This document shows positions 29,080-40,285 of a DNA stretch of 64,000 nucleotides, piece after piece. Under the pieces are notes generated by a model. That model searched no databases, was not told the origin of the DNA, and saw only the letters and a list, made by a program, of their open reading frames with translations. The number at the start of each line of letters is the position of its first letter. Position 1 is the first letter of the stretch. The translations under genes and the position numbers were made by a program. The stretch spans positions 1 through 64,000 of the forward strand of contig NZ_JAUXXE010000039.1 of the NCBI RefSeq assembly GCF_030681155.1, given 5' to 3'. This DNA is from Phenylobacterium sp. GTDB lineage: Bacteria > Pseudomonadota > Alphaproteobacteria > Caulobacterales > Caulobacteraceae.

Positions 29080-31161
29080 TTAAGCCCAGGCCCAGAGCGC
29101 GTAGGACAACAGTCCCGCCACGCCGAGCAGCATCACGAACGCATAGTGGTAGACGTACCCACTCTGAAGACGGCCAGCTCGCCGCCCCAGCTTGTAGGAC
29201 AGAGCCGACACACCATCGGGGCCCAGGCCGTCGATGATCTTCTGGTCGCCACCCTTCCAGAACAGGTCGCCCAGGAACTTGGCAGCACGCACGAAGGTCG
29301 CCTCATAGAGTTCGTCGAAGAACCACTTGTTGTAGAGGAAGGTCCAGAGCGGCCCCTTCCGAGCTGCGAGCGCCGCGCCGAGGCCCTCGCGCATGATGTA
29401 GACGTAGTAGGCGATCCCGAAGCCGACCGCCGACACCGCTAGCGGCGCCCACTTCACCCAGGTCGGGGAATGGTGAGCGTGCTCCAAGATGTGGTTGTCC
29501 GCGCCATTGAAGATCGCGCCGCGCCAGAAGTCCTTCCAGCCCTCGCCCACGAAGTGGTCGACGAAGACATAGCCGGCCGCCACCGCGCCAAAGGCGAGCA
29601 GGATCAGCGGAACGAGCATGATCCAGGGGCTCTCGTGCGGCTTGTGATCATGGCCGTGGCCATGGTCGTCGTGACCGTTCGGCAGCGGCTCGTCATGGCT
29701 CTCGATCTGCGCCGAGCTGGCGTGATCGTCGGCCGCATGGCCGTGATCGTGACCATGATCGTCATGAGCCCACTTCGGCGTGCCGTGGAAGGTCATGAAG
29801 GCCAAGCGCCAGGAGTAGAACGCCGTCAGGCCGGCCGCGAACAGGCTGATTACGAAGGCGAAGTACGCGACGCCGCCGAACTGCTGGCCCGCCGCGAAGG
29901 CGCTCTCGATGATGGTGTCCTTCGAGTAGAAGCCGGCGAAGCCCAGGTGCAGGCTCGGGATGCCGAAGCCGGTGATCGCCAGGGTGCCGATGGTCATGAC
30001 CACGTAAGTGATCGGCAGGTACTTCCACAGGCCGCCCATCTTCCGCATGTCCTGTTCGTGGTGCATGCCGTGGATCACGGAGCCGGCGCCGAGGAACAGC
30101 AGGGCTTTGAAGAAGGCATGGGTGAACAGGTGGAACATCGCCGCCTGATAGGCGCCTACGCCAGCGGCGAAGAACATGTAGCCGAGCTGCGAGCAAGTCG
30201 AATAGGCGATGACCCGCTTGATGTCATTCTGCGCCAGGCCAACCGTGGCCGCGAACAGGGCCGTGACGGCGCCGATCAGGGTGACGATCTGCTTGGTGTA
30301 GGGCGCGTACTCGAACATGGGCGAGAGCAAGCAGACCATGTAGACGCCCGCGGTCACCATGGTCGCGGCGTGGATCAGGGCCGAAACCGGAGTCGGGCCC
30401 TCCATCGCGTCCGGCAGCCAGGTGTGCAGGAAGAACTGGGCCGACTTGCCCATGGCGCCGACGAACAGCAGCGCGCAGGCCAGGTCCACCGCGTGCCAGT
30501 AGGAACCGGCGAACCACCAGCCCTGATTGGCGAACTCGGGAACCTTCGGGAAGATCTCGGCGAACTGGATCGTGCCGAACATCCAGAAGACGGTCATGAT
30601 GCCGAGCGCGAAGCCGAAATCGCCGACGCGGTTGACCACGAAGGCCTTGATCGAGGCGGCGTTGGCGGTGGGCTTCTTGAACCAGAAGCCGATCAGCAGG
30701 TAGCTCGCCAGGCCCACGCCTTCCCAGCCGAAGAACAGCTGCATGAAGTCGGCGGCGGTCACCAGCGCCAGCATGGCGAAGGTGAACAACGACAGATAGG
30801 CGAAGAACCGCGGCTTGCTGTCGTCCTCGGCCATGTAGCCCCACGAATAGACGTGGACGAGGCAGGAGACGCTGGTCACGACCACCAACATGACGGCCGA
30901 CAGACCATCGAGCCGGATCGACCAGTTGGACTGGAATTCGCCGATATTGATGAACGGCAGCAGTTGGATCGTGAACGGCTCAAGGCCGCCCCAGGTCCAC
31001 TGTGCGAAGATCGTCCACGAGAGGACGGCGGCCAGGATAAGCAGGCCGGTGGTCACGGTCTGGGACGCCATGTTCCCGATGCGGCGGCCGAACAGGCCGG
31101 CCACGATCGCGCCGATCAGCGGCGCGAAGACCACGGTGGTGATGAGAGACTGCGGTGTCAT
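29080..31161 (-). CDS. nuoL: NADH-quinone oxidoreductase subunit L
   Basis: Distal antiporter-like subunit with the long lateral helix, 693 residues and about 16 membrane helices. [38 protein letters not shown] and [15 protein letters not shown] are diagnostic. Between two C-terminal helices (about residues 459-510) there is a histidine-rich loop: 14 His in about 55 residues, with repeated HGHDH and [10 protein letters not shown]. It is much richer in His than usual NuoL loops and could bind metal ions. Confidence 0.96.
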   Translation of the reverse strand: MTPQSLITTVVFAPLIGAIVAGLFGRRIGNMASQTVTTGLLILAAVLSWTIFAQWTWGGLEPFTIQLLPFINIGEFQSNWSIRLDGLSAVMLVVVTSVSCLVHVYSWGYMAEDDSKPRFFAYLSLFTFAMLALVTAADFMQLFFGWEGVGLASYLLIGFWFKKPTANAASIKAFVVNRVGDFGFALGIMTVFWMFGTIQFAEIFPKVPEFANQGWWFAGSYWHAVDLACALLFVGAMGKSAQFFLHTWLPDAMEGPTPVSALIHAATMVTAGVYMVCLLSPMFEYAPYTKQIVTLIGAVTALFAATVGLAQNDIKRVIAYSTCSQLGYMFFAAGVGAYQAAMFHLFTHAFFKALLFLGAGSVIHGMHHEQDMRKMGGLWKYLPITYVVMTIGTLAITGFGIPSLHLGFAGFYSKDTIIESAFAAGQQFGGVAYFAFVISLFAAGLTAFYSWRLAFMTFHGTPKWAHDDHGHDHGHAADDHASSAQIESHDEPLPNGHDDHGHGHDHKPHESPWIMLVPLILLAFGAVAAGYVFVDHFVGEGWKDFWRGAIFNGADNHILEHAHHSPTWVKWAPLAVSAVGFGIAYYVYIMREGLGAALAARKGPLWTFLYNKWFFDELYEATFVRAAKFLGDLFWKGGDQKIIDGLGPDGVSALSYKLGRRAGRLQSGYVYHYAFVMLLGVAGLLSYALWAWA

Positions 31162-31172
31162 GTCTAGGTCCG

Positions 31173-31481
31173 TCAGCCCTTCATCACTGAGACGTCGTCC
31201 ACGGCGATGTCGCCGCGGTTACGGAAGAAGGTGACAAGGATGGCGAGGCCGACGGCGGCTTCAGCGGCCGCCACGGTCAGCACGAACATCGCGAAGATCT
31301 GCCCCGTGACATTGTGAAGATAGACCGAGAAGGCCACCAAATTGATGTTCACGGCGAGCAGGATCAGCTCGATCGACATCAGGATGACGATGATGTTCTT
31401 GCGGTTCACGAAGATCCCGAACACCCCGATGGTGAACAGGATCGCGGCCACCGCGAGGTAATGGGTGAGCCCGATGCTCAT
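31173..31481 (-). CDS. nuoK: NADH-quinone oxidoreductase subunit K
   Basis: Mrp/MnhC-like membrane subunit of complex I, 102 residues, three helices. It carries the conserved glutamates in [17 protein letters not shown] and [18 protein letters not shown]. The ATG overlaps the nuoJ stop (ATGA). Confidence 0.96.
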   Translation of the reverse strand: MSIGLTHYLAVAAILFTIGVFGIFVNRKNIIVILMSIELILLAVNINLVAFSVYLHNVTGQIFAMFVLTVAAAEAAVGLAILVTFFRNRGDIAVDDVSVMKG

Positions 31482-32083
31482 TGGTCGATCCCCTCGCCCG
31501 ACTTGATCTGGACGATGCGCATGCCGGTCTTCGGCTCGCGGGCGACCTGATCCATGATGACCTGACGGCGAACGCCCGGCTTATGGCGCAGGGTCAGCAC
31601 GATGGCGCCAATCATGGCCACCAGCAGCACCAGCCCCGCGGCTTGGAAGAAGTAGACGTAGTCGGTGTAGAGCACCCGGCCGATGCTCTCGATGTTCGAC
31701 ACATCGCCATGCACCATCGGAGCGTTCTTGGTCGCGCCCTCGGTCGCCACTGCGCTCGCCACGACAATCATCTCGACCGCCAAGATGCCCGCCACCAGGC
31801 CGCCTAGCGGCATGTAGCGTGCAAAGCCCTGTCGCAGGGCGGCGAAGTCGACGTCCAACATCATGACGACGAACAGGAAGAGCACCGCGACCGCGCCGAC
31901 GTAGACGACGACCAGCAGCATTGCGAGGAACTCGGCCCCCAAGGTCACGAACAAGCCCGCGGCCGAGAAGAAGCTGAGGATGAGGAACAGCACCGAGTGC
32001 ACGGGGTTGCGGGATGAAATCACCCCGAACCCGGCGCCTACGGTCACCGCCGCCAGCAGATAAAATGCGATCGCCAAGGCCAT
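31478..32083 (-). CDS. nuoJ: NADH-quinone oxidoreductase subunit J
   Basis: Membrane subunit of complex I, 201 residues with five helices. [20 protein letters not shown] and [21 protein letters not shown] are family signatures. It is preceded by a 97-nt spacer after nuoI, the longest gap inside the operon. Its last four bases overlap nuoK. Confidence 0.95.
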   Translation of the reverse strand: MALAIAFYLLAAVTVGAGFGVISSRNPVHSVLFLILSFFSAAGLFVTLGAEFLAMLLVVVYVGAVAVLFLFVVMMLDVDFAALRQGFARYMPLGGLVAGILAVEMIVVASAVATEGATKNAPMVHGDVSNIESIGRVLYTDYVYFFQAAGLVLLVAMIGAIVLTLRHKPGVRRQVIMDQVAREPKTGMRIVQIKSGEGIDQ

Positions 32084-32180
32084 GACGGCTCTTCTCAGCC
32101 CCTTAGTTACTTAAGTCGCCTGCGCCGGCCGGAGGCCCGCGAAAACGACAATGGTTCGTCTCGGAATCGCGCCCGGGTTC

Positions 32181-32672
32181 TTACCGGTAGGGCGCGTCCA
32201 GTTCCAGATTCTTAGCGATCTGCCGTTCCCAGCGGTCGCCGTTCGCGAGCAGGCGCTCCTTGTCGTAGTAGAGCTCTTCCCGCGTCTCGACCGCGAACTC
32301 GATGTTCGGGCCCTCGACAATGGCGTCCACCGGGCAGGCCTCCTGGCACAAGCCGCAGTAGATGCACTTCACCATGACGATGTCGTAGCGGGTGGTGCGG
32401 CGGCTGCCGTCGTCCCGCGGCTCGGCCTCGATGGTGATGGCCTGGGCAGGGCAGATGGCTTCGCAGAGCTTGCAGGCGATGCAACGCTCTTCGCCGTTGG
32501 GATAGCGGCGCAACACGTGCTCGCCACGGAAACGCGGCGATTGCGGGCCGCGCTCGTGCGGGTACTGCACGGTCGCCTTCGGCTTGATCATGTACTGCAT
32601 CGCCAGCCCGAAGGCGCCGACGAAGTCCATCAGGGCCGCGCCCCGAACCGCTTGTGAAATCCGCTGCATCAT
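32181..32672 (-). CDS. nuoI: NADH-quinone oxidoreductase subunit I (two 4Fe-4S)
   Basis: Peripheral-arm subunit carrying clusters N6a and N6b. The 163 residues contain two four-cysteine motifs, [12 protein letters not shown] and [12 protein letters not shown]. The N-terminal amphipathic segment and [18 protein letters not shown] are typical of the alphaproteobacterial/mitochondrial type. It starts at ATG 32672 or the adjacent ATG 32669, 7 nt after the small lipoprotein gene. Confidence 0.96.
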   Translation of the reverse strand: MMQRISQAVRGAALMDFVGAFGLAMQYMIKPKATVQYPHERGPQSPRFRGEHVLRRYPNGEERCIACKLCEAICPAQAITIEAEPRDDGSRRTTRYDIVMVKCIYCGLCQEACPVDAIVEGPNIEFAVETREELYYDKERLLANGDRWERQIAKNLELDAPYR

Positions 32673-32679
32673 CTCGCGG

Positions 32680-32886
32680 TTACTTTCTCTTGCACGCGAA
32701 GTCGGACATGCGCTTGCCCGAGTTCAGGTCGTCCCGCACCAACTCGCCGCCCTTGGCCACGCAAGCCGCGCGCGCGTTCTTCAGCGCATCGTAGCTGGCC
32801 ACGCCGCCCAGCGGATCAGGTCCGCCGGTCGGCCCGGCGCAGGCCGAGAGGGAAATGAGGAGGAGGCTGGACATCAGGATCTTCAT
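32680..32886 (-). CDS. small predicted lipoprotein inside the nuo operon
   Basis: A 68-residue protein starting [19 protein letters not shown], a short lipoprotein signal with lipobox LSAC (Cys16). The mature part is about 50 residues with two further cysteines (AACVAKG and DFACKRK) that could form a disulphide. The ATG overlaps the nuoH stop (ATGA), and it ends 7 nt before nuoI, so it is certainly read as part of the nuo message. It is not a known complex I subunit. A longer upstream frame exists but runs through nuoH. Function unknown. Confidence 0.75.
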   Translation of the reverse strand: MKILMSSLLLISLSACAGPTGGPDPLGGVASYDALKNARAACVAKGGELVRDDLNSGKRMSDFACKRK

Positions 32887-33968
32887 GCGCCGCCCGGTCC
32901 GAAGACCCGCCAGGCCGCGACCAGGATGACCGCCACGAGCGAGGTCGGCAGGAAGACCTTCCACCCCAGGCGCATCAGTTGGTCGTAGCGGTAGCGAGGC
33001 ACGATGGCCTTCACCATGGCGATCAGGAAGAAGAAGAAGCAGATCTTCACCACGAACCACATCAGGCCGTAGAAGCTCTGCACCGTGTCAGGCCAGGTGT
33101 GGACGAAGCCGAAGTCGATCGGCGCCTGCCAGCCGCCGAAGAACAGCAGCGAGATCAACGCGCACATCAGCACGATGTTGATCAGCTCGCCGATCATGAA
33201 CAGCAGGAACGGCGAGGACGAGTATTCGACCTGATAGCCGGCCACCAGCTCCGACTCCGCTTCCGGTAGGTCGAAGGGAGGACGGTTGGTCTCGGCCAGG
33301 GCCGAGATGAAGAAGATCACCGCCATCGGGATCATCACCAGGGCGAGCGGCAGGTTCTGTAGGCCCGGACCGCCGAAGACGTTCCAGTTCCAGAAGCCGC
33401 CAGCTTGCTGCTGCACGATGGTCTGCAGGTTCATGGTCCCGGCCAGCAGGATCACAGTGACGATCACGAAGCCGATGGAGACTTCATACGAAACCATCTG
33501 CGCGGCAGATCGCAGGCTGCCCAGGAACGGGTACTTCGAGTTCGAAGCCCAGCCGCCCATGATGATGCCGTAGACGCCCAGCGACGAAATCGCGAACAGG
33601 TACAGCACGCCCACATTGATGTCGGCGACCACCCAGCCCGGCGCGAAGGGGATCACCGCCCAGCCCACGAGAGCCAGGGTGAAGGTCAGCACCGGAGCCA
33701 GCAGGAAGACGAACTTGTCGGCCCCGTCGGGGATGACGATTTCCTTCAGCACGAACTTGATCAAGTCGGCGAAGGACTGGAGCAGGCCGAAGGGCCCGAC
33801 CACGTTCGGGCCTTTGCGCATCTGCACGCCGGCCCAGATCTTGCGGTCGGCCAGCATGAAGAAGGCCAGGGCCACGAGCAGCGGCAGGATCACGGCCATG
33901 ATCTGGGCGACCGTGATCAGGGTCCAACCGCCGGGCGTGGTCCAGAAGGTGTTGGCGACAGCGTCCAT
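32883..33968 (-). CDS. nuoH: NADH-quinone oxidoreductase subunit H
   Basis: Membrane subunit at the quinone-binding site where the two arms meet, 361 residues and about eight helices. [23 protein letters not shown] near residue 46 and the [21 protein letters not shown] loop are diagnostic. It starts 4 nt after nuoG and overlaps the lipoprotein gene at its stop. Confidence 0.96.
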   Translation of the reverse strand: MDAVANTFWTTPGGWTLITVAQIMAVILPLLVALAFFMLADRKIWAGVQMRKGPNVVGPFGLLQSFADLIKFVLKEIVIPDGADKFVFLLAPVLTFTLALVGWAVIPFAPGWVVADINVGVLYLFAISSLGVYGIIMGGWASNSKYPFLGSLRSAAQMVSYEVSIGFVIVTVILLAGTMNLQTIVQQQAGGFWNWNVFGGPGLQNLPLALVMIPMAVIFFISALAETNRPPFDLPEAESELVAGYQVEYSSSPFLLFMIGELINIVLMCALISLLFFGGWQAPIDFGFVHTWPDTVQSFYGLMWFVVKICFFFFLIAMVKAIVPRYRYDQLMRLGWKVFLPTSLVAVILVAAWRVFGPGGA

Positions 33969-33972
33969 GCCC

Positions 33973-36018
33973 CTACTCCGCCGCGATCTTGGCGGCGCCG
34001 GAAGCCACGGCGGCGCACTCAGCCATCGTCACGCTGGAGCGCGCGATGGGGTTGGTCAGATGGAAAGCCTTCACCACGCTCGCAAACGGCGCGTCGGAGA
34101 GCTCGCCCTTGGAACCCAGCAGCCCGAAGTCCAGCGAAGCCGCACCGGCAGGACCGGCCACATAGTCGACCTGGCCGAAGCTTGGGTGATCGGCGAACAA
34201 CTTGGCCCGGAGCTGAGCCAGGGTGTCGTAAGGCAGCTTGGCGCCGAGGCGTTCGGACAGCGCCCGCAGGATCGACCAGTCTTCCTTGGCCTGTCCCTTC
34301 GGGAACACCGCGCGATAACCGAACTGAACCCGGCCCTCGGTGTTGACGTAGATGCCGTCCTTCTCGGTGTAGGCGGCGCCCGGCAGGATCACGTCGGCCA
34401 GGTGGGCCCCCGCGTCGCCATGGGTGCCGAGGTAGACCGTGAAGGCGTCCGAGCCCTTGGCGTCGATTTCGTCGGCGCCCAGCAGGAACAGCACGTCGAG
34501 CGCGCCCTTCTCCACCATTTCGCCGGCGCTCTTGCCGCCCACGCCCGGGACGAAGCCCAGGTCGAGACCGCCCACGCGGGCGGCGGCCGAGTGCAGCACG
34601 TTCCAGGTCATGCCGAAGGTTTTGGCGGCGACGGCGGCGGCCGCCAGTACGGCCCCGCCGTCAGCCCGCGCCAAAGCGCCGGCGCCGACGATAATCGCCG
34701 GGTTTTTGGCGCCCTTCAGGGCGGTGACGAAGTCGTTCTTGGCGCGCGCGAGGCCCGAGAGGGTCTGCGGCCCGGCGCCGAGATAGTCGTAGCTATAGGT
34801 CAGGTCGGCCTGCTCGCCGATCACGCCCACGCGCAGCGCGCCGGCCAGCCAGCGCTTGCGCAGGCGGGCGTTAAACACCGGAGCCTCGACGCGCGGGTTG
34901 GTCCCGACCAGCAGGATGACGTCGGCCTCTTCGATGCCGGCGATGGTGGAGTTCAGCAGCCAGCTCTCACGCGGGCCGGCGCCCAGCGCCATGCCGTCCT
35001 GGCGGCAATCGAGGTTCTTAACCCCAAGGCCGCCGAACAGGTCGAGCGCCGCCTTCATGGATTCGGCGTCCTGGACGTCGCCGGCGATGACGCCGACGCG
35101 CTCGGGCGTGGTCGCCTTCACCTTGGAGGCGATCAGGTCGAAGGCCTCGGCCCAGGTCGCGGGCTGCAAGCGGCCACCCTTGCGCAGGAACGGCTGGTCC
35201 AGGCGCTGGCGCGAGAGACCATCGACCGCGTAGCGCGTCTTGTCGCTGATCCACTCTTCGTTGATGTCTTCGTTCAGGCGCGGCAGCACCCGCAGCACGG
35301 CCGGGCCGCGGCTGTCGACGCGGATCGACGAGCCCAGCGCGTCCATCACGTCCACGCTCTCGGTCTTCTTCAATTCCCACGGACGGGCGTTGAAGGCGTA
35401 GGGCTTGGAGGTGAGCGCACCGACCGGGCAGAGGTCGATCACATTGGCGGACAGTTCGGATGCGACCGACTTGTCCAGATAAGTCGTGATTTCAACGTCT
35501 TCGCCGCGAGAGATGAGACCGATGTCCGGCACGCCTGCCACTTCGGTGATGAAGCGGACGCAGCGTGTGCACTGGATGCAGCGGGTCATGACCGTCTTGA
35601 TCAACGGCCCCATATACTTCTCTTCGACCGCACGCTTGTTGTCGGCGTAGCGGCTGTCGTCGCGGCCATAACCCATGGCCTGATCTTGCAGATCGCACTC
35701 GCCACCCTGGTCGCAGATCGGGCAGTCGAGGGGGTGGTTGATGAGCAGGAACTCCATAACCCCTTCCCGCGCCTTCTTGACCATGGGCGAGTTGGTGATG
35801 ATCTCGTTGCCTTCGGCGGCCGGCAGCGCGCACGAAGCTTGCGGCTTCGGCGGACCAGGCTTCACCTCGACCAGGCACATCCGGCAGTTGCCGGCGATGC
35901 TGAGACGTTCGTGATAGCAGAAGCGCGGGATCTCTTCCCCGGCCAGTTCCGCGACCTGCAGAACCGTCATACCGGGTTCGAACTCGACCTCGACGCCGTT
36001 GACTGTGGCTTTTGGCAT
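33973..36018 (-). CDS. nuoG: NADH-quinone oxidoreductase subunit G
   Basis: Largest peripheral-arm subunit, 681 residues. The N-terminal 2Fe-2S domain carries cysteines in [21 protein letters not shown]. The His/Cys 4Fe-4S motif lies in [18 protein letters not shown], and a further 4Fe-4S set in [12 protein letters not shown] and [14 protein letters not shown] degenerate molybdopterin-oxidoreductase domain follows, without the extra N7 cluster cysteines seen in E. coli NuoG. Confidence 0.95.
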   Translation of the reverse strand: MPKATVNGVEVEFEPGMTVLQVAELAGEEIPRFCYHERLSIAGNCRMCLVEVKPGPPKPQASCALPAAEGNEIITNSPMVKKAREGVMEFLLINHPLDCPICDQGGECDLQDQAMGYGRDDSRYADNKRAVEEKYMGPLIKTVMTRCIQCTRCVRFITEVAGVPDIGLISRGEDVEITTYLDKSVASELSANVIDLCPVGALTSKPYAFNARPWELKKTESVDVMDALGSSIRVDSRGPAVLRVLPRLNEDINEEWISDKTRYAVDGLSRQRLDQPFLRKGGRLQPATWAEAFDLIASKVKATTPERVGVIAGDVQDAESMKAALDLFGGLGVKNLDCRQDGMALGAGPRESWLLNSTIAGIEEADVILLVGTNPRVEAPVFNARLRKRWLAGALRVGVIGEQADLTYSYDYLGAGPQTLSGLARAKNDFVTALKGAKNPAIIVGAGALARADGGAVLAAAAVAAKTFGMTWNVLHSAAARVGGLDLGFVPGVGGKSAGEMVEKGALDVLFLLGADEIDAKGSDAFTVYLGTHGDAGAHLADVILPGAAYTEKDGIYVNTEGRVQFGYRAVFPKGQAKEDWSILRALSERLGAKLPYDTLAQLRAKLFADHPSFGQVDYVAGPAGAASLDFGLLGSKGELSDAPFASVVKAFHLTNPIARSSVTMAECAAVASGAAKIAAE

Positions 36019-36022
36019 GCCG

Positions 36023-37339
36023 TTACTCCGCCGCCGCCAGGGTCGCGCCCTGCACGTGCGGCTTGCCGATACGGTAGTTGGTGATCCGCTCTTCGACCTC
36101 GTGGCGGAAGTGGCGGAACAGGCCCTGGATCGGCCACGCCGCAGCGTCGCCCAGACCGCAGATGGTGTGCCCTTCGACCTGGCTGGCGACGTCGAGCAGG
36201 AGATCGATCTCCTTCATCTCGGCCTCGCCCGTGGCCATGCGCTCCATCACCCGCCACATCCAACCGGTGCCTTCACGGCACGGCGTGCACTGGCCGCAAC
36301 TCTCGTGCTTGTAGAAGTACGAAGCGCGCGCGATGGCCCGGACGAGATCGGCGTCCTTGTCCATCACGATCATGGTGGCGGTGCCCAGGCCCGACCGGCG
36401 ACCGGCCAGGTCGTCGAAGTCCATCAGCGCGACCTCGGCCTCTTCGGCCGGGATCATGCGCATCGAGATCCCGCCCGGGATAACGGCCTTCAGATTGCCC
36501 CAACCGCCGCGCACGCCCCCGAAGTGGTCTTCGATCACCTGGCGCATCGGGATCGACATGGCCTCTTCGACCACGCAGGGCTTGTTGATGTGGCCCGAGG
36601 CCGCCATCAGCTTGATGCCCGAGTTCTTGGGACGGCCAAAGCCGGCGAACCAGTCCGCGCCGCGGCGCAGGATAGTGCCGACGACCGAGATCGACTCGAC
36701 GTTGTTGATGGTGGTCGGCGCGCCGTAGATGCCGGCGCCGGCCGGGAACGGCGGCTTCAGGCGCGGTTGGCCCTTCTTGCCTTCCAGGCTTTCCATCAGC
36801 GCGGTTTCGTCGCCGCAGATATAGGCCCCGCCACCGTGGGTGACGTGGAGGTCGAAGTCCCAACCGTGGACGTTGCCCTTGCCGATCAGCTTGGCCTCGT
36901 AGGCCTGCTTGATCGCCGCTTCCAGGCGCTCGCGCTCATGCACGTATTCGCCGCGGATGTAGATGTAGGCCGTGTGGGCGCGGATGGCGTAGCTGGCCAC
37001 CAGGCATCCCTCGATCAGCAGATGCGGATCGTTGCGGATGATCTCGCGGTCTTTACAGGCCCCCGGCTCGGACTCGTCGGCGTTGACGACCAGGAAGTGC
37101 GGTCGCTCGCTTTCGGCCTTCGGCATGAAGGTCCACTTCAGACCCGTGGGGAAACCGCCGCCGCCGCGTCCGCGCAGGCCCGATTCCTTGATCTGATCGC
37201 AGATCCACTCAGGGGTCTGCTTCAGCATTTCGCGGGTGCCGTTCCAGCAGCCGCGCGCCTTCGCGCCCTCTAGGCCCCAATCATGGACGCCGTAGAGGTT
37301 CGTGAAGATGCGGTCCTTGTCTTCGAGGATGCCGACCAA
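36023..37339 (-). CDS. nuoF: NADH-quinone oxidoreductase subunit F
   Basis: NADH- and FMN-binding subunit with cluster N3, 438 residues from a TTG at 37339 that yields the usual N-terminus ([20 protein letters not shown]). An AAGGGAG site lies 10 nt upstream. Longer in-frame starts run into nuoE and are not NuoF-like. [16 protein letters not shown] (NADH/FMN), [19 protein letters not shown], the 4Fe-4S motif [15 protein letters not shown] and [16 protein letters not shown] are all present. Confidence 0.95.
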   Translation of the reverse strand: MVGILEDKDRIFTNLYGVHDWGLEGAKARGCWNGTREMLKQTPEWICDQIKESGLRGRGGGGFPTGLKWTFMPKAESERPHFLVVNADESEPGACKDREIIRNDPHLLIEGCLVASYAIRAHTAYIYIRGEYVHERERLEAAIKQAYEAKLIGKGNVHGWDFDLHVTHGGGAYICGDETALMESLEGKKGQPRLKPPFPAGAGIYGAPTTINNVESISVVGTILRRGADWFAGFGRPKNSGIKLMAASGHINKPCVVEEAMSIPMRQVIEDHFGGVRGGWGNLKAVIPGGISMRMIPAEEAEVALMDFDDLAGRRSGLGTATMIVMDKDADLVRAIARASYFYKHESCGQCTPCREGTGWMWRVMERMATGEAEMKEIDLLLDVASQVEGHTICGLGDAAAWPIQGLFRHFRHEVEERITNYRIGKPHVQGATLAAAE

Positions 37340-37394
37340 GGCCCCTACACTCCCTTTTGCGCAGGGCGAACGCCCGCGACGAAAATCATGCTGC

Positions 37395-38078
37395 TCACGC
37401 CGCCGGCTCCGTGGCGCCCTTGGTAGGCTTGGGCGCGTTCGGGAGTGACTTGATGGGCTTGGCGCGGCTGCCGTCATACAGCGACGGATCGATAAGGACG
37501 AGCGGCCCGCCTTCGGGCGCCGAACCTTGACGGCCAGTGACCGAGCCAGGCGCCGGCGTGCGGCCTGCGGCGAACTCGTCGAGCAGCTTGTCGAAGCTCT
37601 CGACCGTCAGGTCTTCGTAGTAATAGTCGTTGATCATCGCCATCGGCGCGTTCGAACACGCGCCCAGGCACTCGACTTCCTGCCAGTAGAACTTTCCGTC
37701 GGCCGAGCGATGATCCTTCGGACCCAGCCGCTTCTTGCAGTGGGCCAGCAACTCGTTCGCGCCGCGCAGGGCGCACGGCGTGGTGCCGCAGACCTGGACC
37801 AGCGCATGGGTGCCGACCGGCTCCAGCATGAACATGGTGTAGAAGGTCGCGACCTCCAGCACCCGGATCTGGGCCATGCCGAGCATCTCGGCGACAGCGC
37901 GGATGGCGGGCTCGGAGACCCAGCCTTCCTGCTTCTGGACCAGCCACAGGATCGGGATCACCGCCGACTGCTGCTTGCCGGCCGGGTATTTCGAAATCCA
38001 CCACTGCGCCTGCTCCAGGCTCTCTTTCGAGAAGCTGAAGCTCGCGGGCTGGTTCGGGGAGAGGCGGCGAACGCTCAA
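37395..38078 (-). CDS. nuoE: NADH-quinone oxidoreductase subunit E
   Basis: Thioredoxin-fold subunit with the 2Fe-2S cluster N1a; cysteines are in [11 protein letters not shown] and [12 protein letters not shown]. It is 227 residues, longer than E. coli NuoE because of a Pro/Ala/Lys-rich C-terminal tail of about 50 residues (from [10 protein letters not shown] on). The start is TTG, 5 nt after a GAGGA site; no ATG exists near the conserved N-terminus. Confidence 0.94.
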   Translation of the reverse strand: MSVRRLSPNQPASFSFSKESLEQAQWWISKYPAGKQQSAVIPILWLVQKQEGWVSEPAIRAVAEMLGMAQIRVLEVATFYTMFMLEPVGTHALVQVCGTTPCALRGANELLAHCKKRLGPKDHRSADGKFYWQEVECLGACSNAPMAMINDYYYEDLTVESFDKLLDEFAAGRTPAPGSVTGRQGSAPEGGPLVLIDPSLYDGSRAKPIKSLPNAPKPTKGATEPAA

Positions 38079-38085
38079 GCGATCC

Positions 38086-38436
38086 TCACTTCACGAAGTC
38101 GACGCGGACGATCTTGGCGTCGGCGATGGTGTAGATGGCGGCGACCTCGAAGGGGTCGGCGTCAGGCGAACGCTTGACCCGCTCGTGGTCGATGACGTTG
38201 TTCCCGACCACGATGCGGTTCAGCAACTCCGCATGGTTCTGCGGAAAGTCCGCGAAAACCTGCTCGTACTTGGCGCGATAGGCGGCGATGCCGCTGATCG
38301 TCACCGCGCCGTTCAAATCGGCGACCACGATGTTGTCGGCGAAGCAGGCGCAGTGACCGTCAAGATCCTGGGCGTTGTAGGCCTCGAGTTGGGCCTCGGC
38401 CACGTCGAACGGGCTGATGCAGGCAGGCGCGCTCAA
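38086..38436 (-). CDS. NTF2/SnoaL-like protein embedded in the nuo operon
   Basis: A 116-residue protein that looks like an NTF2-fold (SnoaL / steroid delta-isomerase-like) small cone-barrel: [28 protein letters not shown], then an [19 protein letters not shown] helix, [20 protein letters not shown] strand pair, and a C-terminal strand [16 protein letters not shown]. The start is a TTG overlapping the nuoD stop as TTGA, so it is translated as part of the operon. It lies 7 nt before nuoE. No role in complex I is known to me; it may be a passenger or a small-ligand enzyme. Confidence 0.8.
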   Translation of the reverse strand: MSAPACISPFDVAEAQLEAYNAQDLDGHCACFADNIVVADLNGAVTISGIAAYRAKYEQVFADFPQNHAELLNRIVVGNNVIDHERVKRSPDADPFEVAAIYTIADAKIVRVDFVK

Positions 38437-39647
38437 CGGTCGATCTCCCCGAACACGATGTCCAGCGACCCGAGGATCGCCGAGACGTCGGCCAGCATGT
38501 GGCCGCGATTGATCCAATCCATGGCCATCAGGTGCGGATAGCCCGGCGCGCGGATCTTGCAGCGATAGGGTTTGTTGGTGCCGTCCGACACCAGGAACAC
38601 GCCGAACTCGCCCTTGGGGGCTTCGACGCAGGAATAGACCTCGCCCGGCGGCGTGCGGAAGCCTTCGGTGTAGAGCTTGAAGTGGTGGATCAGCGCTTCC
38701 ATCGAACGCTTCATCTCACCACGACGCGGGGGGGCGAACTTGTTGTCCTCGGTCATCACGGGACCGGGGGTCTTCTTCAGCCGCGCGACGCATTGCTGGA
38801 TGATCCGCACGGACTCGCGCATCTCCTGCATGCGGCAGAGATAGCGGTCATAGCAGTCGCCGTTCACGCCCAGCGGGATATCGAATTCGAAGTCGTCGTA
38901 GCACTCGTAGGGCTGGTTGCGGCGCAGGTCCCAGGCGATCCCCGAGCCACGCACCATCACCCCGGAGAAGCCCCAGGTGATCGCCTCTTGCTTCGTCACC
39001 ACGCCGATGTCGACGTTGCGTTGCTTGAAGATGCGGTTGCCGGTGATCAGCTTGTCGATGTCGCCGATCGGACGCGCGAAGGCGTCGGCCCAGTCGCCGA
39101 TGTCGTTGACCAGCGCCTCGGGCAGATCCTGGTGGACGCCGCCGGGACGGAAGTAGTTGGCGTGCAGGCGAGCGCCGCAAGCGCGCTCATAGAACACCAT
39201 CAGCTTTTCGCGCTCTTCGAAGCCCCACAGCGGCGGGGTGAGCGCGCCGACGTCCATCGCCTGGGTCGTCACGTTGAGCAGGTGGTTCAGGACCCGGCCG
39301 ATTTCCGAGAACATCACCCGGATGATCGAGCCGCGGATCGGAACCTCAAGGTCCAGCAGCTTCTCGATGGCCAGGCAGAACGCATGCTCCTGGTTCATCG
39401 GCGCCACGTAGTCGAGACGGTCGAAGTACGGAATGTTCTGGAGGTAGGTCCGGTACTCCATCAGCTTTTCGGTGCCGCGATGCAGCAAGCCGATGTGCGG
39501 ATCGACCCGCTCCACGACTTCGCCGTCCAGCTCCAGGACCAGGCGCAGAACGCCGTGGGCCGCGGGGTGCTGCGGGCCGAAATTGATGTTGAACTTGCGG
39601 ACCGGGGTTTCCTGAATGGTCACGGGTGTCGAAGCGTCGTCAGCCAT
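38433..39647 (-). CDS. nuoD: NADH-quinone oxidoreductase subunit D
   Basis: 49-kDa quinone-site subunit related to NiFe hydrogenase large subunit, 404 residues from the ATG at 39647 (a GTG one codon upstream is equally possible). [45 protein letters not shown] and the C-terminal [13 protein letters not shown] are diagnostic. GGAGG lies 9 nt upstream. It overlaps the nuoC stop by one base. Confidence 0.96.
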   Translation of the reverse strand: MADDASTPVTIQETPVRKFNINFGPQHPAAHGVLRLVLELDGEVVERVDPHIGLLHRGTEKLMEYRTYLQNIPYFDRLDYVAPMNQEHAFCLAIEKLLDLEVPIRGSIIRVMFSEIGRVLNHLLNVTTQAMDVGALTPPLWGFEEREKLMVFYERACGARLHANYFRPGGVHQDLPEALVNDIGDWADAFARPIGDIDKLITGNRIFKQRNVDIGVVTKQEAITWGFSGVMVRGSGIAWDLRRNQPYECYDDFEFDIPLGVNGDCYDRYLCRMQEMRESVRIIQQCVARLKKTPGPVMTEDNKFAPPRRGEMKRSMEALIHHFKLYTEGFRTPPGEVYSCVEAPKGEFGVFLVSDGTNKPYRCKIRAPGYPHLMAMDWINRGHMLADVSAILGSLDIVFGEIDR

Positions 39648-40285
39648 CACTTCGTGCCTCCCGCTTGGGGCGCGCCGGCCCCGGCCACCTTCTCATCGCC
39701 AGGCAGCACGTAGTCGGCGCCTTCCCACGGCGAGAGGAAGTCCCAGTTTCGATATTCGACGGCCTTGACCGGTTCGTAGACGACGCGCTTCAGCTCATCG
39801 TCGTAGCGCAGCTCGACATAGCCCGTCATCGGGAAGTCCTTGCGCAGCGGATGGCCGTGGAAGCCGTAGTCGGTCAGGATCCGGCGCAGGTCGGGATGGC
39901 CTTCGAAGAAGATCCCGTACATGTCGAACGCCTCGCGCTCGAACCAATCGGCGCACGGATAGACGCCCGTGATGGTCGGAACCGGCGTGTCTTCGTCGGT
40001 CTGGATCTTCAGGCGGCAGCGGTAATTCTTGGTCAGCGACAGCAGGTGGTAGACCACGTCGAACCGCTGGATGCGGTCCGGATAGTCGACCCCGCAAAGG
40101 TCGATCAGTTGCTCGAAACCGAACTGATCGCGCAATTGGGTCAACGCCTGCACGATCCGGTTGGCCGGAGCCGTGAGGGTCAGTTCGCCATAGGCCACAT
40201 CATAGCCGGCGACAGCGCCGGCCGCGGAGGTGACGATCTCGTTGCCCAGCGCCTGCAGGGCGTCCTCGGTGACGGGCCAACTCAT
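39647..40285 (-). CDS. nuoC: NADH-quinone oxidoreductase subunit C
   Basis: 30-kDa peripheral subunit, 212 residues, separate from nuoD (not fused as in E. coli). [21 protein letters not shown] and the strongly conserved [27 protein letters not shown] are present. The ATG overlaps the nuoB stop (ATGA). Confidence 0.96.
   Translation of the reverse strand: MSWPVTEDALQALGNEIVTSAAGAVAGYDVAYGELTLTAPANRIVQALTQLRDQFGFEQLIDLCGVDYPDRIQRFDVVYHLLSLTKNYRCRLKIQTDEDTPVPTITGVYPCADWFEREAFDMYGIFFEGHPDLRRILTDYGFHGHPLRKDFPMTGYVELRYDDELKRVVYEPVKAVEYRNWDFLSPWEGADYVLPGDEKVAGAGAPQAGGTK

Noticed and set aside
25485-29442. Long plus-strand open frames opposite birA, nuoN and nuoM
   Set aside because: Same codon-position GC effect: His/Arg/Asp/Gln-rich translations without motifs, antisense to clear genes.
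33616-36084. 822-codon plus-strand open frame opposite nuoG
   Set aside because: Antisense shadow of nuoG; no recognizable fold and no start signal.
36023-37477. Long nuoF start giving 484 residues
   Set aside because: The additional N-terminus overlaps the nuoE 3' end and is Ser/Arg/Pro-rich. The TTG at 37339 gives the canonical NuoF N-terminus with a ribosome-binding site.
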